A stretch of 64,000 nt of DNA, from contig LNAC01000109.1 of assembly GCA_002007465.1 (NCBI GenBank), forward strand, positions 1,953,641-2,017,640. Reading direction: 5' to 3'. Source of the stretch: Ailurus styani. Its lineage: Eukaryota; Chordata; Mammalia; Carnivora; Ailuridae. Position numbers and translations under genes: made by a program. The stretch's first letter is position 1, and every line of letters starts with the position of its first letter. Below the pieces are notes generated by a model. It was given only the letters and a program-made list of their open reading frames with translations, was not told where the DNA came from and did not search any database. Below are positions 22,905-56,645 of this stretch, in pieces.

Positions 22905-23083
22905 GGTGCCTGGGTGGCTCAGTGGGTTAAGCCTCTGCCTTTGGCTCAGGTCATGATCTTAGGGTCCTGGGATTGAGCCCTACATCGGGCTCTCTGCTCA
23001 GCAGGGAGCCTGCTTCCCCCTCTCTCTCTGCCTGCCTCTCTGCCTAAGTGTGATCTCTGTCAAGTGGATAAAAATCTTAAAAA
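22905..23083 (+). mobile_element. CAN-SINE
   Basis: Slightly shortened CT block. Confidence 0.9.
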
Positions 23084-23084
23084 A

Positions 23085-24110
23085 AACCCTGCGATATAAT
23101 TCACACACCTTAAATTTTACCATTTTAAGTGTATAATTCAGCAGTTTTTAATGTTTGCAGGGTTGTGCAACCATCACCACTATCTCATTCTGGAACATTT
23201 TCTTCAGCCATCCCCAAAATAAATGCCATATGCATGAGCCGTCACTCCCATCCTCTCTCTGTCCATGAACCTACTTCCCTACTTCCCATGGATTTGCCTG
23301 TTCTGGACACTTCATGTCCACAGACCCATCAACATGCTACCTCTTCTATCTGGCTTCTTCCTTTTAGCCTAGTGTTTTCAGCCTTGTTGTCGGGTGCATT
23401 AGTACTTCATTCCTTCTTGAGCCAGACTAAGGTTCCATTGTGTGTACATGCCACATTTGTTCATGCATTCACTCACCGATGCACATCTGGGTGGTTTCCA
23501 CTTTATGGCTCCTGTGAACCTCCATGGGCGAGTTTCCGTGTGTACGTATATTCTCATTTCTCCTGTTCGTATACCTGAGAGAACTGTAGAGTCAAATGGT
23601 GACTCCGCGTTTAATATTTTGAGGAACTGCCAAATTGTGCACAGTAGCTGTGTTGTTTTATATTCACATCAGCATGGGTTCCAATTTCTCCACATCCTCT
23701 CCCACACTCATTTGCTTTCTTTTAAAAGATTCTGGCCATTCTGGTGAGTGTGAAGTGGGGTCTGTCTGTGCTTCCTCCATGGATTGATTAAAATACCGAC
23801 TGCTAGTGTGTTCCCGGCATAAAGCCTATGTGGTCATAGTGCGTTGTTTTTAGACTTGCCTAGATTCTGTCTGCTGATACTCTGCTGAAGGTCTTTGCTT
23901 TTTCTATCCCTGAGTGACATTGGTGTGGGGTTGTTCTCTACATTGTATCTGATTTTGGTGTCAGGGCAATTCTGAGCTCCTAAGGTGAATTAAGGAGTGC
24001 TCCCTTCTCTTCTACTTTCTGGAAGAACGTGTGTAGGATTGGTGCCTTTCCTTCTTTAAATTTGGCAGTGACACCTTCTGGGCCTGAAGTTTTCTTCTTC
24101 TGAGCGTTTT
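23085..24110 (-). repeat. Old LINE-1, antisense (3'UTR into ORF2)
   Basis: 'ggttgtgcaaccatcaccac', 'gtgtgaagtggggtctg'-like and, further right, 'ttctggaagaacgtgtgtag' and 'ggtgtcagggcaattctgag' follow reverse-complemented old L1. No frame is intact. Confidence 0.75.
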
Positions 24111-24373
24111 GAACTATAAATTCAGTTCATTTGGTAAGGAAATGAGAAAAGACATTTTCTCTTTCTTCTTCGGTGAGTTTTGGTTGTTTGTGTCTTTTAA
24201 GCTCCGTCCATCTCAACAATATCTAAAACTTCTGTGTATCAGGGGACACTATCAAGACAGTGATGAAAGTGTTCTAAAATTAAATTGTGGTAATGGTCAC
24301 ACAGCTCCATGAAGACATTAGAAACTATTTTACATTATAAGTAGGTGACTTGCATGTGAATTGTATCTCGTTG

Positions 24374-24570
24374 GGGCGCCTGGGTGGTTCAGTGGGTTAA
24401 AGCCTCTGCCTTCGGCTCAGGTCATGATCTCAGGATCCTGGGATCGAGCCCCGAATTGGGCTCCCTGTCAGCGGGAAGCCTGCTTCCTCCTCTCTCTCTG
24501 CCTGCCTCTCTGCCTACTTGTGATCTCTGTCAAGTGGATGAATAAAGATCTTAAAAGAAAAAAAAACTGT
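24374..24570 (+). mobile_element. CAN-SINE
   Basis: Complete head; short tail. Confidence 0.92.
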
Positions 24571-25252
24571 TTAAAAAAGATCAACTATGACATCAGAACT
24601 GGTTTTGGAAGTGAGGACCACAGCAGCTCAGGGTATTTCCTTCTTTGCTTGTGTGTCCATGAGCTAACTGACCCCCGCCCCCTTATTTGATGTAAACGTA
24701 TTGATGAGGATGGTGAACTTCATTATTTAATTTACACAACACTCGAGAGGAATCCGAGTGGTGCGTATGGTGACTCCAGCATGCTGCTGTCCCTCCCTTT
24801 TAGGAAGAGAACAATGTGTCTGTGCATAAGGATCCTCACTCCTAGTTGGGGGGGAAGCATGAAGCTGTTGGAGTCATATGAAAATCCAGTACAGTAGAAA
24901 GATGTGTACGGGTGACGAGTCGCCAAAGGGGTGGACTGTGCTGGTTACTCTGTCTCAGCCCAGACCCGCTCCATTCTCTGTGATGCTGTTGCTGGACCGC
25001 TGAAAACTACATTTTCCAGGCTTCCCTGGCAGCTGGCTGCCTGTTAAGGTCTGCCTGCTAATAGGTACCAGCTGGGGGAGACCTGGAAGTGAAACAAGGG
25101 AAGGGACTTTCTTGTGCCCTCCCACACTAGTCAGCAGCGGCAGATTTTGGCCCCAGGAATGACCATTTATGCATTCACCTTCTTAGAAGTTCTAGCATCA
25201 ACTGCTTAGACTCCAACCTTCCCCTGCAACACACATCAAAGATCCAAGCACT

Positions 25253-25458
25253 GCAGGAGCGCCTGGGTGGCTCAGTTGGTTAAGCATTAGACTGTTGATT
25301 TTGGCTCAGGTCATGGTCTCAGGGTCGTGAGATCGAGCCCCACATTGAGCTCCATGCTGAGTGCGGAGCCTGCTTAAGATTCTCTCTTCCTCTGCCCCTC
25401 CCCTACTTGTGTGTGCACACTCAAAAGAAAATTATCTTTCTAAAGATTATTTATTTGA
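25253..25458 (+). mobile_element. CAN-SINE, outer element of a nested stack
   Basis: Older copy. Its presumed left target site (gatccaagcac, 25242) matches 25850-25862, beyond two further SINEs. Confidence 0.87.
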
Positions 25459-25652
25459 GGGCACCTGGGTGGCTCAGTGGGTTAAAGCCTCTGCCTTCAG
25501 CTCAGGTCATGATCTCAGGGTCCTGGGATGGAAGCCCGCATCGGGCTCCCTGCTCAGCCGGGAGCCTGCTTCCTCCTTTGTCTCTGTCTGCCTCTCAGCC
25601 TACTTGTGATCTCTCTCTCTTTCTGTCAAATAAATAAATAAAATCTTAAAAA
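25459..25652 (+). mobile_element. CAN-SINE, nested
   Basis: Target duplication aaagattatttatttgag flanks it, so it inserted into older SINE sequence. Confidence 0.94.
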
Positions 25653-25831
25653 AAAAAGATTATTTATTTGAGAGCATGTGTGCACCTGTGCACAAATGGG
25701 GGGAGAAGCAGAGGGAAAAGCAGACTCCCTGATGAGCACGGAGCCTGCTGTGCAGGCTGGATCCCAGGATTCTGGGATTATGACCTGAGGGGAAGGCAGC
25801 TGCTTAACCGACTGAGCCACCCAGGAGCCCC
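25653..25831 (-). mobile_element. CAN-SINE, old
   Basis: Opposite strand, tail-to-tail with the nested copy. Confidence 0.85.
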
Positions 25832-25861
25832 TCAAAAAGATAACTTTAAAAATCCAAGCAC

Positions 25862-26415
25862 CGGTTTCCCAGGGCTCCTCCCTCCAAGGTCCTGCCCAGC
25901 TTCCAAGATGACCCCCAGTGATCCCTTTTGATACAGGTGTTCGTGGCCTTGTGTAGTCCCCTCCCACACTGAATCAGGCTTGACCCACATGACCAGTGGA
26001 ATATGGTGGAAGTAACGCTGTGACTTCTGAGACTAGGTCATAAAAGGCCGTGCAGCTTTTGCTTGGCTCTCTTGGTATGCTCACTGCCGATGCCACGGGG
26101 ATACTGAAGGAGCCCTATGGGCAGGCCCTGGCAGGCACTGAGGCCTCTGGTCAGCAGCCGGCATCAACTTGCAGCCGTGGGAGGAAGCCACATTACAAGG
26201 GTCCTTGGAAGGGGACCCTCCAGCTCCAGTCACGTCCTCAGAGGACTGCAGCCCAGACAGTATGTGACCACACCCTCAAAAGAGACCCCAGACCTAAACC
26301 ACCCACCCAAGCTGTTCCCAAGTTCTTGACAAAGTTAAGTCATAAGTGATCACTGTTCTTTTAAAACACTGAGTTTAAGGGGTGATTTGATCTACCGACA
26401 CCAGTTAGCTAAAGT
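25862..26415 (+). repeat. MLT1-like LTR (ERVL-MaLR), decayed
   Basis: The order 'ggtgttcgtggccttgtgta', 'ccagtggaatatggtggaag', 'gaggcctctggtcagcagcc' and a final 'tgagtttaaggggtgatttg' follows the MLT1 LTR. Non-coding. Confidence 0.7.
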
Positions 26416-26581
26416 AACCTCCTCTTTTCCTAAATGCCCCTGCCAGGGTCATGGTGGTTGCTTCCAGAAGTTCACCATCTCTGGGTTATGCCAGTATCCA
26501 CTTTTTACCCTTCCGCTGTCTTTCAGCCACTGGGTGAACAATCGCCTCTATCAAATGCCCTCTGTTTGAAAGAGCTAGTGT

Positions 26582-26778
26582 GGGCGCCTGGGTGGCTCAG
26601 TGGGTTAAAGCCTCTGCTTTCGGCTCAGGTCATGATCTCAGGGTCCTGGGATCGAGGCCCGCATCGGGCTCCCTGCTCGGCGGGGAGCCTGCTTCCCCCC
26701 CCCCTCTGCCTGCCTCTCTGCCTCCTTGTGATCTCTCTCCCTCTGTGAAATAAATAAATAAAATCTTAAAAAAAAAAA
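26582..26778 (+). mobile_element. CAN-SINE
   Basis: Young-looking; target duplication aaagagctagtgtg. It is the last SINE before the SINE-poor LIMK1 region. Confidence 0.95.
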
Positions 26779-26840
26779 AAAAGAGCTAGTGTGATTTGTT
26801 TTCCTGACTGGATCCCTTGAAGTTTAGAAAGAAGAGAACA

Positions 26841-26846
26841 TTTATT
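26841..26846 (-). terminator. Candidate distal LIMK1 poly(A) signal
   Basis: A single AATAAA on the minus strand, just inside the boundary to a young SINE (26582-26780). Either this or the 27088-27098 pair may be the main signal; sequence alone does not decide. Confidence 0.35.
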
Positions 26847-27074
26847 ATTACATGAAAACAGTACAGTCCCCAGTATCTTGTCCAACCCACACCCAAACCC
26901 AGCTTTGGAGAACTTTCCACTCGAGTGGCCGGGCCGCCCCCCACCTCGCACCCGGCCCCCTCTCCCCACCTGCCCTCCTCTCTTATCTTCCCACGGGGCT
27001 TCTAGTCACAAAGTGCCACTCTCGTTCCTGGTTCCTTGGGGCCCCAGATACACATGGCAACAAGGAATCTGCGT

Positions 27075-28243
27075 GGGGAGTATGGAATTTATTTTATTGT
27101 TCTGAGTCTGCGTTTTTGTTCCTTAGACATCACGATTCCTGGATGGAGGGCACACGTCCCACCTCCCGGACTCGTGGTCCCATGGGCCTGTTTGGATTGT
27201 TTTCCAGGTTCAAAGTGCACTGAGAAGGCTTCACAGTTTTAATACTTCCTAGATGCTCAACTGAGGCAAAGTGACAAAATGGCCCCCCCACCCCCGCCCG
27301 CCAGAAAAATAAAACCCCAAGCCCCCCGACAGCAGCTGCTGCAGCCGTATGAAAAAATAATACAAATTCTTCTTAAAAAATAGATTACACAGAAAGAACC
27401 CAGAGGACAGAGGGCCATGGCAGGGGCGGGGGGAGGGGAAGAGCCTGGGGAGAAGCCCGGGAGGGGTACTGAGGTGAACTGCAGGGGTTGGGATGCTGGT
27501 GGACACCTGCCTCGTCCGCTCTGCCCAGCGTCCCTCTGTGACTCCGCCCGGCAGCTCTGACCCAGGGACCCGACTCCCCTGTCCCCAGTGGGCCCTCCCT
27601 CCACCCTGAGGCCTGGTACCTGCTTCTCACTAAAGTGGCTTCAAGAAAGAAATGAGTCCCAAAGCAAGAGAGGCCTGCGGCTGAGCTACCAGGGACTTCT
27701 GTCCTGCAGGGGCAGACCTCTCTGTGTTTGGGGGTTCGGGTAGTTACCAATACCTGCGGCTACCGAGACACCCCCCAGGGGGTGACGCACCCCAGCAACG
27801 CGGCCTCTTCCTCACTCTGCGCCCTCCCCTACATACCCAGCTGTTCCTGGGCCCAGTCTGAGGCTGTCTACCTGCCCAGCCTCAGAGGCGCTGCAGACAG
27901 GTGGGGGTGCACAGGACGGCCAGGGGGGCGGCGGGGTGCAGAATGGGGCGGGACTCACGCGGGCCCTGCAGCTCATGCAAGGAGAAGCGAGAGGGGGCGG
28001 CCCCACCAAGACGGAGGTAAGGCAGGGCGAGGTGATGGTGTGTGTGCAGCCAGGCCAGCCCCGGGGCCAGGGGCAGAGACGGGCCAGGGGCCACGGTCCA
28101 CAGGGGAGGAGAAGGCAAGTCAGGGCCCGGCCCCGGGGAGGAGTCTGGGTGCCTGCCGCTCAGCTGGGGGCTCCACGCCCGGCCACGACCGCAGAGGAGT
28201 GCGGTGCCGGTGGTGGGGGCGGGGGCGGCTGGGTGGGCCGGGC
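27075..28243 (-). other. LIMK1: LIMK1 3'UTR (proximal poly(A) version)
   Basis: Transcribed but non-coding sequence after the LIMK1 stop, GC-rich and almost free of SINEs. The end is inferred from overlapping AATAAA signals on the minus strand at 27098-27088, giving about 1.15 kb. A further AATAAA at 26846-26841 could extend it by about 250 bases. Confidence 0.65.
27088..27098 (-). terminator. LIMK1 poly(A) signal, proximal (two overlapping AATAAA)
   Basis: The plus strand reads TTTATTTTATT, i.e. two overlapping AATAAA hexamers on the LIMK1 strand, about 1.15 kb past the stop. The distance is plausible for the known LIMK1 mRNA size. Cleavage would be expected 10-30 bases further left. Confidence 0.6.
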
Positions 28244-50530
<22,287 letters not shown>

Positions 50531-51775
50531 CTACAAGGACACAGGCAGTCAGCACTCTCGCGGGAGGCGCGGTCCGGTGCAGGTCCGGCCTGCCCGCCCA
50601 CCCCACGGGGACCTGCACCTGCTCCTGCACACACACAGAGCACTCAGACACTGTGCCTAGCAGAAGGAGAAAGGACGTGGGTCTGAGAGTCTCGCTGAGA
50701 CCTTGGCTAACTTGCTAGGCCTCTGTGGGCCTCAGTTTCCCTATCTGTCAACTGAAGAGGAGGACGGGATATCCAGCAACAGTGTTCTTCTGTACGACTC
50801 CTGTTTAGCAAGGTCAATTGGGAGAAGGCAAACGGCAGGTTTTAAGAGATAAGGCAGCGGGTGACACTCCTGTCACAGCCCCTTTCTTCCCCTGCCCGTC
50901 CAGGAAGAGGAAACTTCAAAAGGGCAGGGACTGGACAGGGCTGGGTTGGTGTATCCAGAGCTGAAGGCCACACAGGAGAAAGGCAGGAAGCCGAGAGGTG
51001 TTGGCCTCATCTGAGTCTCGGCTGTGCCCTGGCCTCAGAGGGCCTGGGGCTGCAGAGCTGGGCACTCCCAGACACCTGCTCTGGGGACGCCTGGCACCTC
51101 TTCAAGCCGGCCATTAGGCATGCTTAGTCATTCTAGGGCCTGGTATCCTTGGAGCTGGGTGGGCCCTGGAGGACCCCCCAAATCTGCTCGTCCCCATTGT
51201 ACAGATGGGGAAACTGAGTCCTGGAGTGGGCAGGCCTGGTCAAATAGTCAGGCTCCCAGGCCAAAGCCTGGCCCTCCATGAGGATGCAGGGACCAAAAGG
51301 TAGGGAGGAGTGACAGTGAGATGGGTTCTTGCCCCAACTAGGCCTTCAAAGGCCTGGGGAGGGCTGGCAGGAGCCCTAGGGAAGGGCAGGGCTGGAGGGG
51401 TTGGCATGAATGGGACCTGCATTGGACCAGGTGAGCCTCTGTGATGGCTGCTGGGAAACCCCAGGAAGGGGACCCCACGGAAGGAGTCGTGGGGGTCTTC
51501 ATACCCTAACTGTCCTGCAAGCCAATCCTTGGGCCCCAGGAAGGGGAAAGGACTAGGGTGAGAGTCATCCTCCTAGCCAAGACTGATGGCAGGCACTGGG
51601 TTTGGTGCAGGGAGAGGGAGTGGGGGCCCCCAGGATACTGCGGATGGTTCCCTGGAGGAGGCTTATCTCTGCCCAACCGGGCCCCCAACCACCAGTACCA
51701 ACTATCCAGCCCCCAGTTGTAAAGACGGGGAAACTGAGGTCTGGCACGTAGCAGGCCCCCCCCCCCCCCCCCCCC
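50531..51775 (-). other. LIMK1 intron 1, visible part
   Basis: GC-rich intron sequence with MIR-like fragments (about 50690-50760 and 51190-51230, 'gggaaactgag' type) and no exon-like open frame on the minus strand. It ends in a C homopolymer at the gap. Confidence 0.6.
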
Positions 51776-52677
51776 NNNNNNNNNNNNNNNNNNNNNNNNN
51801 NNNNNNNNNNNNNNNNNNNNNNNNNNNNNNNNNNNNNNNNNNNNNNNNNNNNNNNNNNNNNNNNNNNNNNNNNNNNNNNNNNNNNNNNNNNNNNNNNNNN
51901 NNNNNNNNNNNNNNNNNNNNNNNNNNNNNNNNNNNNNNNNNNNNNNNNNNNNNNNNNNNNNNNNNNNNNNNNNNNNNNNNNNNNNNNNNNNNNNNNNNNN
52001 NNNNNNNNNNNNNNNNNNNNNNNNNNNNNNNNNNNNNNNNNNNNNNNNNNNNNNNNNNNNNNNNNNNNNNNNNNNNNNNNNNNNNNNNNNNNNNNNNNNN
52101 NNNNNNNNNNNNNNNNNNNNNNNNNNNNNNNNNNNNNNNNNNNNNNNNNNNNNNNNNNNNNNNNNNNNNNNNNNNNNNNNNNNNNNNNNNNNNNNNNNNN
52201 NNNNNNNNNNNNNNNNNNNNNNNNNNNNNNNNNNNNNNNNNNNNNNNNNNNNNNNNNNNNNNNNNNNNNNNNNNNNNNNNNNNNNNNNNNNNNNNNNNNN
52301 NNNNNNNNNNNNNNNNNNNNNNNNNNNNNNNNNNNNNNNNNNNNNNNNNNNNNNNNNNNNNNNNNNNNNNNNNNNNNNNNNNNNNNNNNNNNNNNNNNNN
52401 NNNNNNNNNNNNNNNNNNNNNNNNNNNNNNNNNNNNNNNNNNNNNNNNNNNNNNNNNNNNNNNNNNNNNNNNNNNNNNNNNNNNNNNNNNNNNNNNNNNN
52501 NNNNNNNNNNNNNNNNNNNNNNNNNNNNNNNNNNNNNNNNNNNNNNNNNNNNNNNNNNNNNNNNNNNNNNNNNNNNNNNNNNNNNNNNNNNNNNNNNNNN
52601 NNNNNNNNNNNNNNNNNNNNNNNNNNNNNNNNNNNNNNNNNNNNNNNNNNNNNNNNNNNNNNNNNNNNNNNNNNNNN
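51776..52677. other. Assembly gap (902 N)
   Basis: A run of N preceded by a C homopolymer and followed by GC-rich DNA. LIMK1 exon 1 (start codon and 18 codons) and the LIMK1 transcription start are most likely inside it, since neither flank shows them. Confidence 0.95.
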
Positions 52678-52960
52678 GAACTGCCCTGCGCGGCCCCGCC
52701 CCGCGCCCTCGGCGGCGCCCCGCCCCGCCTTTTCATTCATCTTCGCCGGAGCGCCAAGTCTCTGCTGGGCGCCGCGAGGCGGAGCCTCGTAAGCCGAAAA
52801 CTGCGGCCTCGGCTTCGGAGGGGAGGCGTGCTCGGGGGCGGCAGCCTAGGGGGATGCGGAGGCCCGGAGAAGGGGCCTCAGTTTCCCCGCGGGGAGCCCC
52901 TGTGACCCAAGCCAGCTGGTGACCAAGAACCCAGACGGAGCTGGAGGAGGCCATGTGGAC
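52678..52960 (-). promoter_or_regulatory. GC-rich flank of the gap: likely LIMK1 promoter / CpG island
   Basis: CpG-dense sequence with two CCCCGCCCC GC boxes (52694-52702 and 52718-52726, Sp1-type). It lies upstream of the presumed exon 1 on the LIMK1 strand. TATA-less housekeeping style is inferred; the start site itself is not visible. Confidence 0.5.
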
Positions 52961-53627
52961 CCTGAGGAAGGACCGTGGTGGCCGCCTTGGGGAGGGGCGC
53001 CTCTCAGGTCCTCTCCTTCTCTGAGGCCTGCAGTGAGGTCAGGCCCTGGCGGGGACGGCGATGGCCCACGTCTCAGGCCCTCACCGGCTAGGCAGGGAGC
53101 TAAAGGAGGACGATCTAGGGAGGAGTGAACCTCTGGCCAGCTGTGACAGATGTGCTCAGGGTTCTGCTCTTCCCTGTGTTGGAGACCTGGAGGTGGCGCA
53201 GCGCTGCCCAGGGTGCAGGAGAAGGCACAGCTTTGAAATGGTCAGAGGAATTGGGCCGTCCGGAAAGCACAGGTGCCCCTTCTAGCACTGAAAAGGTGAA
53301 CCATTCTGCTTAGAAGTGGAGAATTCTAGAATGCTGGACATGGGGAGGGGGTGACCCTTTCTCCCTTTAGACTCACCCTCCCACTTCATCCCATTGCGGA
53401 GAGGTGGTGAGCGGAGTCACGCCCAAGGGCGCCCAGTGAACAAGGGGCAGAGATGCCTCGACTTAGGCTCTACATAATCATGTGTACACAGACTCCTTTA
53501 TCCAGGGCCAGCAGCCGGTGCCAGCAAGGCAGGCACGCTCACCCCTGGGTGCAAAAAACAGTTACCCAGAAGAGGGAAGAAAATACTAGGATTTTAAGTT
53601 CTGATAAAAAAGAATCTGGGCATTTAT

Positions 53628-53810
53628 TTATTTATTTATTTTAAAGATTTTATTTATTTATTTGACAGAGACACAGCGAGAGAGGGAACACAAGCAGGGG
53701 GAGTGGGAGAGGGAGAAGCAGGGAGCCCAGTGCAGGGCTCAATCCCAGGACCCCGGGATCAAGATATGAGCCGAAGGCAGACGCCTAATGACTGAGTCAC
53801 CCAGGCGCCC
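53628..53810 (-). mobile_element. CAN-SINE
   Basis: Between LIMK1 and ELN; somewhat diverged, with a preceding tttattta run. Confidence 0.9.
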
Positions 53811-54879
53811 CGAAGCTGGGCTTTTAAAATACTTAATATTTATATTGGTGTTGGTGCCCTTGCTCTGTCTCTTGGTTGGTTGGTTTCTGGAGCGGGCCAC
53901 AGTGCAGGCCAGAGGGGGGCGCAGAGTGAACCTGGAGGGGCCTTCGACCTGTACCTACTTAGCTGAACGATATTACCAAGTTTTAACAAAACTAGCGCTC
54001 ACAGAATGTCCTTGTGGTTGCCAAAGATTCCTGAAAAGAGAGCCGAGATGGAAGACAATGCTTATACTGCAAGACTAGAAGAAGATGGAGCTGGAGCTTC
54101 CATCCCTGGTAGGAAATGCTTGTCAGCCCCCGTTCCCGGCACAACCAGTGACTGGCTCATCAGATCTGACGTATTCAGTCGCCTTGCTCATATGAGGTAT
54201 TACATCTTTTTTTTTTCTTAAGACAAAAAGGGAATTTTGTATTTTTAGATAATATTATCGTTCAAGTACTGTTTTTCATCTTTTGTGGACTCTTTGTGAG
54301 CTCTGCTTTTGCAGGGTTATGGGGTGACTGTATTTTATTCTTGTAGTCAACTATGTCTATTACTTATAAGTGAGTATGAGTAAGTGTGTGTTTGGTAGGG
54401 AGCGAATTAAGAGCCCTGGCTTGGACGCATTAAGTTTTAGTTGCCTGTTTGCCATCCAAGTGGCAAATGTATGTATATAGATGATGTTTGCTCAGAAATA
54501 TTTTACTGACGGGGTTCACGATAAAAATTTTCTAGATGAGGGGTCAAGAGCCCTGGGGGAAAGGCTCGTTTACTCCAGGTCAGTGATTAGGATTTGTCCA
54601 GACTTGCTAAATTGGTGCCTAAACACAAGCAGGTGACAAGCAAGAAGCTCCGTGGAGATGGGGACACTGTCACCGGATGAGCCCAAGATTGTCACCCAGG
54701 GCAGGGGACTGAGCCTGAGCTGTCTTAGCCTCGGGACAAAAAGAGCTGGCATCACAGGATCCCTGTGGTCAGACACAGTCTGCCCCCTTCTCGCCCACTC
54801 TGGGTGACCTCACCCAGACGCGTCGCTTAGTGACTCTCCTACCCCGTCCTTGAATTGCAAAACCTGAGGACCCACATGT

Positions 54880-55460
54880 CTCCTTGGCACTTCCACTTTG
54901 ATGGCAAATGGGCACCTCACGCTTAATGTGTCCGGGCCAGAGCTCTTAATTGGTGCCTGGGGCTATCGTTCCGCAGCTGTTCCTCATTTCCGTCAGTGAC
55001 ACTACCATCATCTAGTGGTTCAGGCCCAAACTTGCAGGTGGCCTTGACTTCTCTCATTCTCTGCCCCTGCCCCTTGCGTCTGATCCGTCAGCAAATTCTA
55101 CTGGCTTTCTGTACAGGCTATGTCCAGAATGCTACCACTTCTCCCTCCTCCCTGGTCTAGCTGGGTGTACCAGGTACTAGTCCGCCGGGGCATGTCCTCC
55201 TATTACCCTTCGGAGCCTCTGAACACGGGCCAAAGTGTGACATTTTCTTGCTTTGAAACCCAAAGCCCTACTTAGACCTTTACAGGACTTAGCCCCCGGC
55301 TAGTTCTTTGCTTTTATTTCTTCTCTCCTTGCTCACTTTTGTTAAGCATCCTGCGCCTCTTCTGCTGTTCTATCTTCCCAAGTATGTGCTCATCACTGGG
55401 TCTTTGACTGGAAGTCGGGTGTCCCCACCCATCCCAATAACTTAACATTCTCTGTCACTC
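54880..55460 (+). repeat. L2-like/ancient retroposon remnant
   Basis: 'gccttgacttctctcattct', 'gatccgtcagcaaattctac' and 'ctatgtccagaatgctacca' follow a widespread old mammalian repeat. Family uncertain. Confidence 0.45.
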
Positions 55461-55514
55461 CCTATCTTCATTCCTGGCTTTTGTTTCTTTCTAATTTTTA
55501 AAAATATTTTTTTA

Positions 55515-55712
55515 AGTTCATTTATTTATTTTTTTAAAGATTTTATTTATTTGAGAGAGTGAGAGAGAGCACGAGTGGGGGAGGAGCGAAGAGAGAGGGA
55601 GAAGCAGACACACCGCTGAGGAGGAAGCCTCATGTGGGGCTCGATCCCAGGACTCTGAGATCAGAACCTGAGCGGAAGGCAGATGCTTACTGACTGAGCC
55701 ACTCAGGCACCC
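55515..55712 (-). mobile_element. CAN-SINE, diverged
   Basis: Complete reverse copy. Confidence 0.87.
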
Positions 55713-55713
55713 C

Positions 55714-55798
55714 CAAAGTTTATTTATTTATTTAGTAATCTCTACACCAGTGTGGAGCGTGAACTCACAACTCTTCCCACTAAGCCAGCCAGGTGCCC
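55714..55798 (-). mobile_element. Short tRNA-derived SINE
   Basis: agtaatctctacaccagtg ... gccagccaggtgccc. Confidence 0.75.
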
Positions 55799-55869
55799 TT
55801 ATCCTGGCTTTTAATCCTCGTGCTGATTCCCCTGACATTAGAGTGAATCTTTTATTGACTCTTTCCTGG

Positions 55870-56290
55870 GCCTGCTCTAGCAAATTACCACAAACTCGGC
55901 TTAAGTAAATATGAGGACGTGTGCCTGGTGGGGAGCAAATTAAGAAACAACAGAAACCAGGCGCCTGGGTGGCTCAGTGGGTTAAAGCCTCCTCTGCCTT
56001 CGGCAGGTCATGATCTCAGGGTCCTGGCATCGAGTCACTTCGGGCTCTCTGCTCAGCAGGGAGCCTGCTTCCCCCTCTCCCTCTGCCTGCCTCTTTGCCT
56101 ACTTGTGATCTCTCTTTCTGTGTCAAATAAATAAATAAAATCTTAAAAAAAAAAAAAGAAACAACAGAAATTAATTTGCTCACAGTTGTGGAGACGAGAA
56201 GTCTGAAATCAGTTTGAGCCGAAACAAAGGCTACGTTCCTTCTGGAAGCTCTAGAGGAGAATCAGTGCCTTTCCTCTTCTAGCTTCTTCT
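55870..56290 (+). repeat. Ancient interspersed repeat split by a SINE
   Basis: 'agcaaattaccacaaactcg' then 'acgagaagtctgaaatcagt' after the SINE; same family as 19785-20215. Confidence 0.5.
55957..56155 (+). mobile_element. CAN-SINE
   Basis: Target duplication aagaaacaacagaaa. Confidence 0.95.
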
Positions 56291-56344
56291 TCTTTAAATT
56301 GCAGTTAAAAGCACATTATATAAATTTACCATCTTAACCATTTT

Positions 56345-56450
56345 TTTTCTTTAAGTAGGTGTGCAGGGCCCGAACCTATGACCCTGAGGTCAAGACCTGA
56401 GCTGAGATCAAGAGCTGGACACCCAACCAAGTAAGCCACCCAGGAGCCCC
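56345..56450 (-). mobile_element. Short tRNA-derived SINE
   Basis: tttaagtaggtgtgcaggg ... gccacccaggagccccc; diverged. Confidence 0.65.
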
Positions 56451-56461
56451 CATCTTAATTC

Positions 56462-56645
56462 TTTTTTTTCTTTTGAGAGAGAGCGAGAGCGAGAGAGCGC
56501 TAGCTTTCATGTGCACGTGACCAGGGGAGAGGGAAAGGGAGAGAGAGAATCTTAAATAGGGGCTCAACCCCAGGACCCCAAGATCATGACCTGAGCCGAA
56601 ACCAAGAGTCGGATGCTTAACCAACCATGCCCCCTGGGTGCTCCT
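56462..56645 (-). mobile_element. CAN-SINE, old
   Basis: Diverged reverse copy. Confidence 0.8.

Larger units (their letters stand above)
1..26840. other. Intergenic, repeat-dense region downstream of LIMK1
   Basis: No gene could be supported on either strand. Open frames here are mostly SINE-derived (recurring APGWLSGLKPLPSAQ peptide) or short. In human the next gene beyond LIMK1 is EIF4H; none of it is seen. Stretches I cannot assign: about 3.95-5.05, 6.30-6.63, 7.84-8.50, 14.29-14.95, 18.6-19.78 and 24.57-25.24 kb. Confidence 0.7.

Noticed and set aside
51586..52905. Frames of 340-440 codons on both strands spanning the gap
   Set aside because: Composed mostly of X from the N run; they have no meaning.
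53788..54078. 96-codon frame with a hydrophobic stretch (YLIFILVLVPLLCLLVGWF)
   Set aside because: Starts inside the tRNA head of a SINE. The hydrophobic run comes from T-rich DNA. No support for a gene.
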